Shown here: positions 24,206-34,417 of the stretch, piece by piece
Numbering within the stretch: position 1 is the stretch's first letter
Layout: every line of letters starts with the position of its first letter
Origin: Scortum barcoo
Lineage: Eukaryota > Chordata > Actinopteri > Centrarchiformes > Terapontidae
Assembly: GCA_023238725.1 (NCBI GenBank)
Contig: CM041548.1
Location: 19,551,752-19,615,751 of the forward strand
Length of the DNA: 64,000 nt
Direction: 5' to 3'
The notes under the pieces: model-generated
What the model was told of the DNA's origin: nothing
Database searches by the model: none
What the model saw: only the letters and a program-made list of their open reading frames with translations
Translations under genes and position numbers: made by a program

Positions 24206-24437
24206 ACTCAGTGGTGCGTAAGTCCAACCTCTGTACAGGGCAGTCCCAGCCCAAGAAGATAACTGTGAATCACTCCTGGAAATCAAGGCTCCATCTGACT
24301 GAGATCTTGCGAGAGCTCTGTCACTTTGAGTCCAGCGCTGTAAGACTTTACCTGTTACCTGAATAAACTCTACATCTGTGAACTGAAGATTTCTCTGGTT
24401 TGTTCTTGGGCTTCCGACTAAAGAATCAGGGCTAACA
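24206..24437 (+). mobile_element. LTR fragment related to the endogenous retrovirus
   Basis: The last about 90 bases, including AATAAA and the CTAACA end, match the LTR 3' part seen at 4512-4607. It ends exactly at CTAACA followed by host sequence homologous to 40,067 onward, as expected for an LTR boundary without internal sequence. The 5' edge abuts a TA/CT simple repeat and is not resolved. It supplies an upstream LTR part missing from both proviral copies. Confidence 0.6.
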
Positions 24438-24972
24438 ACAGGAATAAATATATGTGTGTGTGTATTACGGCTCCCAAATGGCTGAGGCCGTAGTAACAAA
24501 AAGATTTATGTTGCTGCTGAATCGACTTTCCTCACTAGAAAACAGGTAAATACAGATTAGGAAAGAGGACACGAACCGCTCTCTTCTCCTCCAGATCTCC
24601 GTCTGACCTCACAGGATGGAAGCGCCCCTGAAATGGGGACCTGGCAGCAACGCCGCGAGACTCATCGGTTCTGCTCTCTGATTTCTCTGAATACTGACAG
24701 ATCATTTATAATGATTTAGACCAGCTGGTCCTCTAACAATGGGCTAAATGTGGATGTATTTTAAATATATTTAGATGAGATAAGATAGCCTTTATCAGTC
24801 CCACAGGGGGGGAATTCACATTGTCCCAGCAGCAAGACAAAGTGGGAATAACAGTCTGCTGTTGCCCTTTGTGACCCGGCATCGGTGTTATCTGACCAAT
24901 CCAGATTATTGTTCAGGTGAACACCCAGGTACTTGTAAGATTTCACCATCTCAATGTCTGTTCACTGGATGT
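24438..24972 (+). other. Duplicated fragment of AK2 intron 1
   Basis: The flanks match AK2 intron 1 at 40,067-40,100 and 40,140-40,400 in the same order and orientation, with about 230 extra bases (24,490-24,715) between. AK2 exon 1 and its promoter are absent here. This shows that the lectin duplication once extended into AK2 and was then trimmed. Confidence 0.7.
24741..24970 (-). mobile_element. LINE fragment, C-terminal reverse transcriptase end
   Basis: The minus strand encodes KSYKYLGVHLNNNLDWSDNT, a motif typical of the C-terminal end of fish non-LTR retrotransposon polymerases. It is followed by a TTTATTAATCCC-like tail. The copy is truncated and also lies in AK2 intron 1 (40,175-40,405), so it moved with the duplication. 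Confidence 0.65.
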
Positions 24973-25519
24973 TTCAGTTAAGCAATTGTGCATTTGTGTA
25001 GTATTATGTAACACCAGCACCAGCAGGTAAGTACTGAGGACAGTGTATGTATCCAAATTGCTCACAATCAACCTACTACTAAATTTGAGAAGGGAAATTT
25101 CAGTGTATGTGTGTGGACCAGCACATCAGACGTCTAGGACCGCTCAGGAGAAAAGACCACTGAACAGCAACAGTGACACGGGACGATGAATATGTTTTAA
25201 AGTAAGAAAATATTTATTTACAATAAGATTTAAATAATAAAATATGTGTAAATAAATTTTTAGTTAAAGTCTAACCAGGTCTTTCTTCAGGTTGTTCTGA
25301 TGGGTGGCTCGCCAGACTGCAAATCTTCCACGATGCTCCCGGTTAGAAAATGGACAGATTGCAGACGATACAGATCCAGAAAATCCTCTACTCACACTCA
25401 CACACACAAAATTACTCGAACAAAGGTGTCGTTTCCAAAAGACAAAACTTTTTGGGAGCTCGTTCGGTTGATTCCTAAAATAATTTATTTAGTACATTGA
25501 CTTCAGTGTACTCTAGTAA
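24973..25519. other. Unassigned spacer
   Basis: No gene is recognised. An AT-rich stretch lies at 25,190-25,265. The 66-codon frame at 25,300 has no recognisable domain. Confidence 0.5.
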
Positions 25520-25659
25520 CCAGGGGTTACAATTAGTTTAAGCAGACTGTGTTTATCTATTGTTGTGACTTAGATGAAGATCAGATCACATTTTATGACC
25601 AATTTATGCTGAAATCCAAGTAACTCCAAAGGGTTCACATACTTTTTCTTGCAACTGTA
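25520..25659. mobile_element. End fragment of a DNA transposon
   Basis: The sequence ending AACTCCAAAGGGTTCACA and CTTTTTCTTGCAACTGTA is one I recognise as a widespread terminal repeat of a fish DNA transposon. The opposite end is not present, so this is a fragment. Confidence 0.45.
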
Positions 25660-25823
25660 CATACTTGTATTTTTACAGTGTTCGTACTTTACTTTTTCCT
25701 CCACCTTTTATTTGTTGTTTTTCATCTCTACATTCAAGAAACTGCATTTTAACGATCGCTGTATTAAAAATAACTTTGCTCCACATTTTGTATCCTGTAA
25801 TGAACTTCAGACGCACTTTAGAC

Positions 25824-26942
25824 ATTACATTTTTGCTGATTTCTCACAAATTCTTCTGTGAGGGCGTTTGCAGGCTTTATCAAACCAACACTTCAGATCA
25901 CCAGTTTCTGATTTCTCTCCCATCCTCGCACAGTCCTCTCCATCAGGGTCTTCATTGGTCCAGTTATCCGGCTCATCTTTGCTCCAATATGTCAAACTAA
26001 GAGAAAGAGAGCAGAGAGAAGTGGTTCAGTAAAACTGTTCACTTTGATATCTGAAATGAACAAAAATAATCTGTCAGCAGTCAAACCTGTTCAGTGGTGA
26101 ACCGTCAACCCACAACCATGTTCTGTTACAATTCCCAGGCAGAGAGGAGCTAGACCCCGAAATGCAGACCAGAGCAGACACCAAATGGATTGAAGCTTCA
26201 ACAGTTTTAATGTTCTTTTCAATGAGTAGAAATCACAAATCAGAGTTTGGCCAGCCGTTAAATGGGCGTCACGGCTTGGCGTGGGGCTGATGCCGCAGGG
26301 GCAGAGAGCCGAGCTGCACCAGAGAGCTGCAAGGAGGACTGCAGAGGGGGAGATGAGGCCAGGAGGAAGACGAGGTAAGCCAGGGAGGCAGCCGCGGCGG
26401 AGCCAGGAGTCTGGAGTACAAAAAACAGAATGGGTTAAGGTACAGGCAAGAGTTCAATGAAAGAATTGCTAGAAGCCACGAAGTACCGAGAGAGGTAACT
26501 GAACGCGATCTGGCGATGAGTGGATGAATGAGCCGGGCTTAAATCCTGTTGGTGGGTTGATTGTAGAATGACTGCCAGGTGGTGCGGCTGAACCAGGTGT
26601 GGTAGTGAATGCCTGTCTTGAGGTGTGGTAGTGAATGCTGCTGAGTTACTGGAGTTACCAGATAATGACTGCCAGGTGGTGTGGCTGAACCAGTCCTGGT
26701 AGTGAATGCCTCGGAGTTACCTCGTCCTCCTATGCGGCCAACAAACAGACAGTGACAGACAGGGGGAGACAAAACACAAGACAGGGATCCTAACATGTTC
26801 CCTCTTTCTGTGAGTCCGTCAGTCTGATCCAGAACTTGTTTTCGTCCTCTTTCATTTTTTTTCTCAGTTTCCACTCCAGGAATTTCTGACGTAAAACTCC
26901 CACTATACGTTATATTTTGGACACGACTCATCTTTGAAGAGA
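25824..26942 (-). pseudogene. Lectin-domain fragment split by a solo LTR
   Basis: The last lectin exon (25,824-25,996, EPD motif and C-terminal Cys retained) and the 3' part of the preceding exon are followed by a 672-bp LTR insertion. Then come the rest of that exon (26,801-26,890) and about 30 bases from the first lectin exon. The intron, stalk, transmembrane and start exons are missing, and the sequence then joins lectin 5'-flank DNA. It is clearly dead. Confidence 0.85.
26124..26795. mobile_element. Solo LTR, 672 bp
   Basis: Starts TGTTACAATTCCC and ends GGGATCCTAACA (TG...CA with a short imperfect inverted repeat), flanked by a perfect 5-bp duplication TGTTC at 26,119-26,123 and 26,796-26,800. 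It sits inside a lectin exon, and removing it restores the exon seen in the other copies. It holds an internal near-direct repeat at 26,570-26,730 (a GACTGCCAGGTGGTG unit). It is unrelated by sequence to the LTR of the provirus in this window. Confidence 0.85.
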
Positions 26943-27948
26943 TCACAACAAAGACTTCAAAATCATGTTTTTGTTATGTTTGAATTATTTCTCTTTGCTT
27001 TAATTTAGATAAAAACAAATCATTTATATTCTGTAAAACTGAAGCCACAGATGAGACGTTGCTGCGTCTTTTATTCTGTTTGGGGACACAACAGTTTCTG
27101 ACATTTCATATTCATACAGAAAGTTCATTTCTAGCTAACATATGTGTGGATGTGCTGCCCCCTTCTGGTCTTTTTATGTTTGTGTTGATGCTTCAGGTTC
27201 AGTGGGACACTTAAAGGTGGAGAAACCTGATGGACCTAAACTCTATTCAGAAAACTAACATTTTAAAAGTTTGCTTTTCTTATGGTGGACAAACCTGACA
27301 AAGAATGAATTCAGACTTTTTACACGTCAAAGTCATGATGTCATTATTTCTGCATCCTTTTGATCCATTTATTGAAAAGAAATCACAAAAAAATCTGTTT
27401 ATTTCAGGATCATACTGCTGTAGTAAACCAGATTAATTCAGCCGATGTGCAACTTGATAGTGAATATTTATTGATCTGAGTATCTCTATCAGCTTCTGTA
27501 AGGTATTTGATGATCTTCCTTTGGTCCAAACAAAAATAATAACAATAAAAAATAGTATCAATAAACCAGAATCAATAAGATAAAAATAAGAAAAGGCAAA
27601 ACCAGCTAAATGTCATAAAACACATGTAGGAGCCGACAGTAGAAACAAGAACTAAATGTCCACAAATAAACAGCCACAAAAAGAAAATCAAAATCAAAAA
27701 GCTTCTGAAACAACAACAAAAATAACTTCAATTCAATTCATCAATTTTACTTTTAGTCACTTTTTGAAAGAGCTGTACTGTACATAAGATATAAGAACAT
27801 TTTCCTGATTAGACTTGCATACTTGTATTTTTACAGTGTTCGTACTTTACTTCTTCCTCCACCTTTTATTTGTTTTTCATCTCTACATTCAAGAAACTGC
27901 ATTTTAACGATCGCTGTATCAAAAAATAACTTTGCTCCACATTTTGTA
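26943..27948. other. Lectin flank mosaic
   Basis: 26,960-27,230 matches 2130-2400 (5' flank) and 27,290-27,940 matches 8431-9264 (3' flank), joined without the retrovirus or the spliced transcript. No gene is seen. Confidence 0.55.
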
Positions 27949-30900
27949 TTAGACATTAAATTTTGCTGATTTCTCACAAATTCTTCTGTGACGGCGTTTG
28001 CAGGTACTCTCAAACCAGCACTTCAGATCAGCAGCTCCTGATTTCTCTCCCATCCTCGCACAGTCCTCTCCATCAGGATCTTCCTTGGTCCAGTTATCCG
28101 GCTGACCTTTGCACCAAAATGTCAAACTAAGAGAAAGAGAGCAGAGAGAAGTGGTTCAGTAAAACTGTTCACTTTGATATTTGAAATGAACAAAAATAAC
28201 CTGACAGCAGTCAAACCTCGTGTTCAGTGGTGAACCGTCGACCCACAACCATGTTCCCTCTTTCTGTGAGTTCGTCAGTCCGATCCAGAACTTGTCTTCA
28301 CCCTTGTTCATTTTCTCTCTCAGTTTCCCCGCCAGGAATTTCTGAACAGGAAAAGTTGATGAAAACATGAAACATCACTTTTCTGTGCTGAGAGATCAAC
28401 TTAACTAAAGAGGAAACACAAAGAAGTGATCAAATTAAAGTCAGTGAGCTCCATGAACCTGCAGCAGTGTGTTATACCTGCTCCTCTGTGCTGTCGATCT
28501 TAACCAGATCTCCTCCTTGATCTTTGCATTCACCTCTGCTCTCATTCCAGGTTAATTTATTGTTGGAGAAGTAATAGTACTTTCCTCCGTGTTGCTCCCA
28601 GTTTATGTCACATTTTGGACACGGCTCATCTTTGAAGAGATCACAGCAAAGACTTCAGTCAGGTGAAACAAATCAGTGTTTGTATTTGTGTTATTTGGAG
28701 GCAGGAACGTTAAAGTTAAAGAGTTTGAGACATTCAGAAAGAAATATACTTCACAGATATTTTCTAATGCCAATTTAACTAATTCAATCCATCACTGCTT
28801 CTTTAATCTTCATCAGAGGATGCAAACATGGAAGAAAATCCATCACTCACTTCTTTTTCCTTTTTGAGGATCGGAGCACGTTTGCTGCACCGTGTTGAAT
28901 GATTTTACTCCGTCTTGTTTTTTTAAGAAAGCTGAAAAAAGGTTTCACATAAAATAGAACAAAACTTTCAGCAGGAACATAAAGAGAGATAATGATCGAT
29001 CAATATCAGGGGTCATCTCTCAGGATTAAACTGAGTTAAATCTGAAATATGACACATTTTTAAGTGACCCTGCAGAAACTTGTGGACTTAAAAAGTTTTA
29101 GACTGTGTCACAGCCTGACTCACCTGTGAGATTTCTTTTCACAGCTTCACACTCGTCTCTCAGTGTCTGGAAACTTCTGTTGGTTTGCATGTTTTCAAAA
29201 GCTGTTTGAAAAAATAAAGTCAGTTGTATACATTCAAACACTTCATTGATAATTGAGTCAGTGCTTAGTAATTGTCATCATTTCCATTTATGTCAAAAAT
29301 CAAACTGCAGAGACGTGACAGACATTTTATACTTTATTCCAGAAATGTTGTCGTCATCTCTGTGTGTTTTTTGTCGTAATTGATTAAAACTCTTGATTCC
29401 TTTCACCTCCATAATGAATTTAAACTTATGTTTGCTTACAGTGATGATATGAACCACTCTCTACTCATGAATGAGGTTTAACAAACAGAAAAAAAAACCC
29501 TGTTTGAGATTCACTTCAAGTTGTTGTTACTGTAAACTCTTTTGTCAGTTAAAGAAAAGAAAAACCCTCACTGAGGTCTCTGAATATCTGTTTTCATTCT
29601 TCAGAGCAGCCTCGTCATCTTTTGAGAAACTTACAGAGACGATAAATCACAATGAGGACAGCTACCAGGAGAGTGCTGACAACCAGCAGGGCCACTCTGT
29701 CTGCTGTGACCTTTGACCCTCCAGGTGACACTGAGCGTTGTCGGGAGGCTGGAGCTTCACCTGTCGGACAGAGGGTGGACACAATAACGTGAACACTCAT
29801 ACAGGCGCTCTGAAAGCTGAGAAATGAGTCAAAATGTGACGGCAATGTTCGTTTTTAAAACCTCACACTGAAGCTTTTTATTCCTCAACATTTTCTGTGT
29901 CGCCATTTTCAAAACATTCAGTGTGTGATACAATCTGTCTGCTCCGGGCTCTGCAAATCACAGACTAGCAGGCATTAGATGTCATGTAAAGAGCGTGATC
30001 AGGCCGGAGCATGGAAAGATAATCTCTGTGCATCAGCGGTCTCTGAGGCCACCTGTGGTTTTAAAATTGTCCTTGGCCCCTGTGATCAGACACAGGAGAT
30101 AACGAGGCAGCAGCGTGGCCTTTCTTACAGCCGCATTTAAATTTGGTGTGTAAATTTGCCAACAGGGAAACCTCCAGTTTGTCTCGGTCGCATCACAAAC
30201 TAAAGTGAGCATTGTGATGAGCCAAACTACCGGACCAGTGTAAGTCCTGATCTTCTCCCGAACTTCATTTACGTGATCTGACGCTCGACATCACGAAAGT
30301 TCACTAATTAACTGTGTAATTAACTGGAGACTCTCTAAGCTGCTTTTCAACGAGACTCCATGAAGTTTCTGCACCGACTGATGAAACACCAAATTGATTT
30401 CTTTAGATATAATGTGTTAATACATTTGATGGTTCAACTTTTTACTTTTTTAGTTTAAAATGGTGTCAGATCATTTAGCATACTGAGCTTTTACACGTTA
30501 GAATCATTATCTTAAAGAAATGCTTAAATGTTGAGACTCAAAATAGAAAAAAAACAGGAACTTGAATCATTTTTCACACATATCATGGCCACCGTCATTG
30601 CTTCATTGCTGCTCTGAGCAGTTTTTCTCATCACTGTTGGTCAGTGTCAAAGCATTGGACAGCAATTGCATCAATCAACAGGAAACCTGAGGCTTCACAC
30701 TTACGTTCTTGTTCAGCAGAGAAACATTATAAATATCCAGAAACTCTTCTTGATGTACACTTCCTCATTTTGTTCTCCACCTCGACTTTTCTCTTCATTC
30801 AGTTTTACACTAAACTAACAAAACCTTCACTCACTTCACTCTTCACCCAAAGGATGTTTTTTTTTATTCAAACAAAAAGACTGAATAAAATTCTGAATAA

Positions 30901-31464
30901 ATTTGTTTTTTCAGCACATTCACAAGTTATTCATACTTTCCCTCATTCATGAAACATTCCCATCAGCTGATTGTGATTGTTTTACTTTGTTTTTCATCTT
31001 TCAGCTGAAATGTTTCATTTTGCAATGTCCAACACTGCCATTGTGAACAGAGCACTTATAAATTAGATTTAAATCAACTCATTTATATATATCTTCCTGT
31101 TCATGTACATCATGGCTATAATCAGTGGTGAAAGAGGTATTCAAATCAGGTCATTTTAATTACTTTATGTACTGCTTGGTAGTTTAAGTTATAATAATCC
31201 ATCTTCATTTATTGTTTGATTTCTATTTTTGTATGAATAATTTGAATGTGCACAGGAACTGAAGCTGTCAGATAAATGTAATAAAGTAAAAAATATAACA
31301 TTTCCCACTGAGATTCAGTGGAGTAGAAGGTTAAAGTAGCCTAAAAGAAAAATACTTGAGTAAAGTACAACACTGACATCTTGTGCATTAGTACTTGAGT
31401 AAATGTACTCAGTTACACTCCTCTGCTGGTTATTACCTTCTGAGAAATCCTGTGAACGGCTCAT
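27949..31464 (-). CDS. C-type lectin-like receptor D, short-tail, intact (255 aa)
   Basis: Seven coding exons: 31437-31464, 29635-29760, 29124-29201, 28851-28931, 28478-28629, 28217-28341, 27949-28126; 768 nt, open throughout, GT-AG. The ATG lies within a longer exon whose upstream frame has a stop, so translation starts here. The cytoplasmic tail (about 31 residues) has no tyrosine and hence no ITIM. The helix is about 32-49, with an Arg (50) at its outer edge. A stalk with sequons precedes the lectin domain. The sugar-selectivity motif is QPD (205-207), unlike EPD in the other copies, and WND is replaced by WFE. The hairpin Cys before YYF is Tyr122. The exon end is shortened, giving a C-terminus four residues shorter than in C. 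Probably a short-tail partner of the ITIM receptors; activity and ligand are unknown. Confidence 0.8.
29925..30395. other. Conserved block inside lectin D intron
   Basis: Near-identical to 11,128-11,600. Retained in both short-tail genes that are complete in the window; not recognised. Confidence 0.4.
30396..31436. other. First intron of lectin D, remainder
   Basis: AT-rich, homologous to 11,601-13,048, with a loss of about 370 bp relative to it near 31,148. No gene is seen. Confidence 0.5.
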
Positions 31465-32333
31465 TATGTGAGTTTTCCAGATCCTGACTTCAGAATAAAA
31501 GCGCTTTCAGTCAACCAGGAAACTTTCTCTGGAACAAAAAGCACAAAACCAAAATGCTGAAAGAAGTTAAGTTTTAAATTTGTTCTTTAAATATTCATAT
31601 TTTACAGTTATGATAAAAAAAACACCATGACAAAGTACCAGCTAACTAAACTGATATACAGAGCAACAAATGTAAAACTCACCATTGACTTTTTCTCCTG
31701 TTGTTTTTAGCCTTTTCTTCACATCGACACACCGTCAGCTTTTATCACTGAGTCACACTTTAATGTTTCACAGCTTTCTATGAAAAAAAAAACAAATAAC
31801 TTCCTGTTTGACTCAAAGATGGCGAGGAAGCTTTTTTTTTTATCTTAAAGAGTCCACTTCTCCAAAATCAGATTTTTGTTATGTTTGAATTATTTCTCTT
31901 TGCTTTAATTTAGATAAAAACAAATCATTTCTATTTTGTAAAACTGAAGCCACAGATGAGACGTTGTTCCATCTTTTATTCCGTTTGGGGACACAACAGT
32001 TTCTGACATTTCATATTCATACAGAAAGTTCATTTCTAGCTAACATATGTGTGGATGTGCTGCCCCCTTCTGGTCTTTTTTATGTTTGTGTTGATGGCTT
32101 CAGGTTCAGTGGGACACTTAAAGGTTCAGTTGTAAAACATTTTCAAACACTACTTTTAGTCATATTCACTCAAAACTGTCACCATGTCCTGATAGTAGAA
32201 TATGAGACAGATCATCTGTGATAATAATCAGCCTCCTTCAGCCTCTAAAGCCATTTGTTAAAATCCACCGCGCTACTGGGTCAAAACAACCAATCAGAGC
32301 AGGAGGAGTGTTAAACGTGCAGTTCGTGAACAC
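31465..32333. other. 5' flank of lectin D
   Basis: Matches 13,077-13,960. The exon-like stretch near 31,690-31,740 again lacks a usable ATG. A CCAAT motif lies near 32,290. Confidence 0.5.
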
Positions 32334-32781
32334 TGTTGAAGAAAAGAGTAAAATCCAACCCAAGGTTTGCTGTGATGATGGTAAGTGAAGTTTATTCAGT
32401 AATCCGGAAAACGGTGAGCCATTGAAAGTGTCACAGACCAGGTCTGGAACAGAAGACTGACCCAGAGCAGAGGTTAACAAAGAGTGGACAGACACTATGT
32501 AAATTGTGGGTGGTGGTTAACAGACATGTTACAGGATGCAGGAACAAAGGGAGAGGGGGTGACATTTCCATATACAATAGGTGCGAAGGAAAGGAAGCCA
32601 GGAGACATTAAAACATGAGATGCAATACACCAGGTAAGGGGAAAAGGGGGGTGTCAAGGGCCTAGCAGGACAGTGTCAGCAGGGGTCAGGAGACGAGGGA
32701 TAGAAGCACAGCAAATTCTCAGACAGTCAATATACAATTGGGGCATCTACACTAGTAAGAATAATTCTGTATTCTTCCACA
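32334..32781. mobile_element. Solo LTR-like insertion, 448 bp
   Basis: Starts TGTTGAAGAA and ends TTCTTCCACA (imperfect inverted repeat, TG...CA), flanked by a 4-bp duplication ACAC. Copies 1 and 2 show the uninterrupted pre-insertion site GAACACGCTGCA. It landed in exon 1 of the spliced-transcript module. A 4-bp duplication fits gamma/epsilon-type retroviral integration. Confidence 0.75.
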
Positions 32782-33330
32782 ACACGCTGCACTGAACTCT
32801 GAAATACGTGTGTGCTCATTGTTTTACCGAACAGATATTACTGTCGATTACATTTCATGTCAAACATTTATTTCTGCTCCTTTGTTAATCAGCGGTGTTC
32901 ACAACAGTAATATGACTTGTATTGAATTGTGGATGAATGTTTGTCAAACGTTACTTTTATATGTTGGGAGATGTCAGAGCATCAGTAAGTGATAAAAACA
33001 CACCCAGTATTTAGAAAGCTGAGTCATTTTTGTATTTAAATCGTAGACAGCTGAATTATTATTGAATCATGAGGCTAGCAAAGATTCACACCTCTGTTAA
33101 GTGGTTGAATCCAGGTCAGCGTTATGTTGAACAGACAAGTTAATAGTGTTTATTTTTCATCAATAACTTCATTTTTCTTACCCTGTGTTGCTTTTATTAT
33201 CATTTTATTCAGGGATTTTAATTTGGATTATTGTAAAACAATTGTGTCCCTCCAAGGCTATCTTACCTGTATCTTACTTTTTCTGTCATTCCTATGCAAA
33301 ATAAAGCTTCTTAATATTTCTGGACTGTTA
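32782..33330 (+). pseudogene. Decayed third copy of the spliced-transcript module
   Basis: After the LTR, exon 1 and exon 2 are missing (a jump to sequence equivalent to 14,540, then 14,960). Part of intron 2 and the end of exon 3 with AATAAA at about 33,300 remain. Splice sites of exons 1 and 2 are gone, so this copy cannot produce the same RNA. Confidence 0.55.
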
Positions 33331-34417
33331 TTAAAAAATGATTAAGTAATAAGCCATTATTTTTGAGACATTCATGTCTAGTGTTGACCCTTTGGTTTGA
33401 ATTGTTCCAAATGAAGGTTATGGTGTTTAGAATTGGTCCAAAGATATTTCAGTAAAATGGTATAACAGAAAAGTGGTGTATTTGTTTTTTACATTAATGC
33501 ATTTAGACACAAATCACTTGTAGAAAACACACTTTATTGGATAATAAATAATTACATTACTTGAATATGTTAAAATATTTAGGGGGGGCTTAAAGATGTA
33601 CTGGTTCAAATGTTCAGGTGGAGAGAGGACTCTGCTCAGTGTTACCAACTGCACCTTTAAAGGTGGAGAAACCTGGTGGACCCAAACTCCATTCAGAAAA
33701 CTAACATTTTAAAAGTTTGCTTTTCTTATGGTGGACAAACCTGACAAAGAATGAATTCAGACTTTTTACACGTCAAAGTCATGATGTCATTATTTCTGCA
33801 TCCTTTTGATCCATTTATTGAAAAGAAATCACAACAAAATCTGTTTTTCAGTATCATACTGCTGTAGTAAACCAGATTAATTCAGCCGATGTGCAACTTG
33901 ATAGTGAATATTTATTGATCTGAGTATCTCTATCAGCTTCTGTAAGGTATTTGATGATCTTCCTTTGGTCCAAACAAAAATAATAACAATAAAAAATAGT
34001 ATCAATAAACCAGAATCAATAAGATAAAAATAAGAAAAGGCAAAACCAGCTAAATGTCATAAAACACATGTAGGAGCCGACAGTAGAAACAAGAACTAAA
34101 TGTCCACAAATAAACAGCCACAAAAAGAAAATCAAAATCAAAAAGCTTCTGAAACAACAACAAAAATAACTTCAATTCAATTCATCAATTTTACTTTTAG
34201 TCACTTTTTGAAAGAGCTGTACTGTACATAAGATATAAGAACATTTTCCTGATTAGACTTGCATACTTGTATTTTTACAGTGTTCGTACTTTACTTCTTC
34301 CTCCACCTTTTATTTGTTTTTCATCTCTACATTCAAGAAACTGCATTTTAACGATCGCTGTATCAAAAAATAACTTTGCTCCACATTTTGTATCCTGTAA
34401 TGAACTTCAGACACACT
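33331..34417. other. Spacer and 3' flank of lectin E
   Basis: 33,660-34,417 repeats 27,220-27,948 closely. 33,430-33,640 is AT-rich with no match in the window. No gene is seen. Confidence 0.5.
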
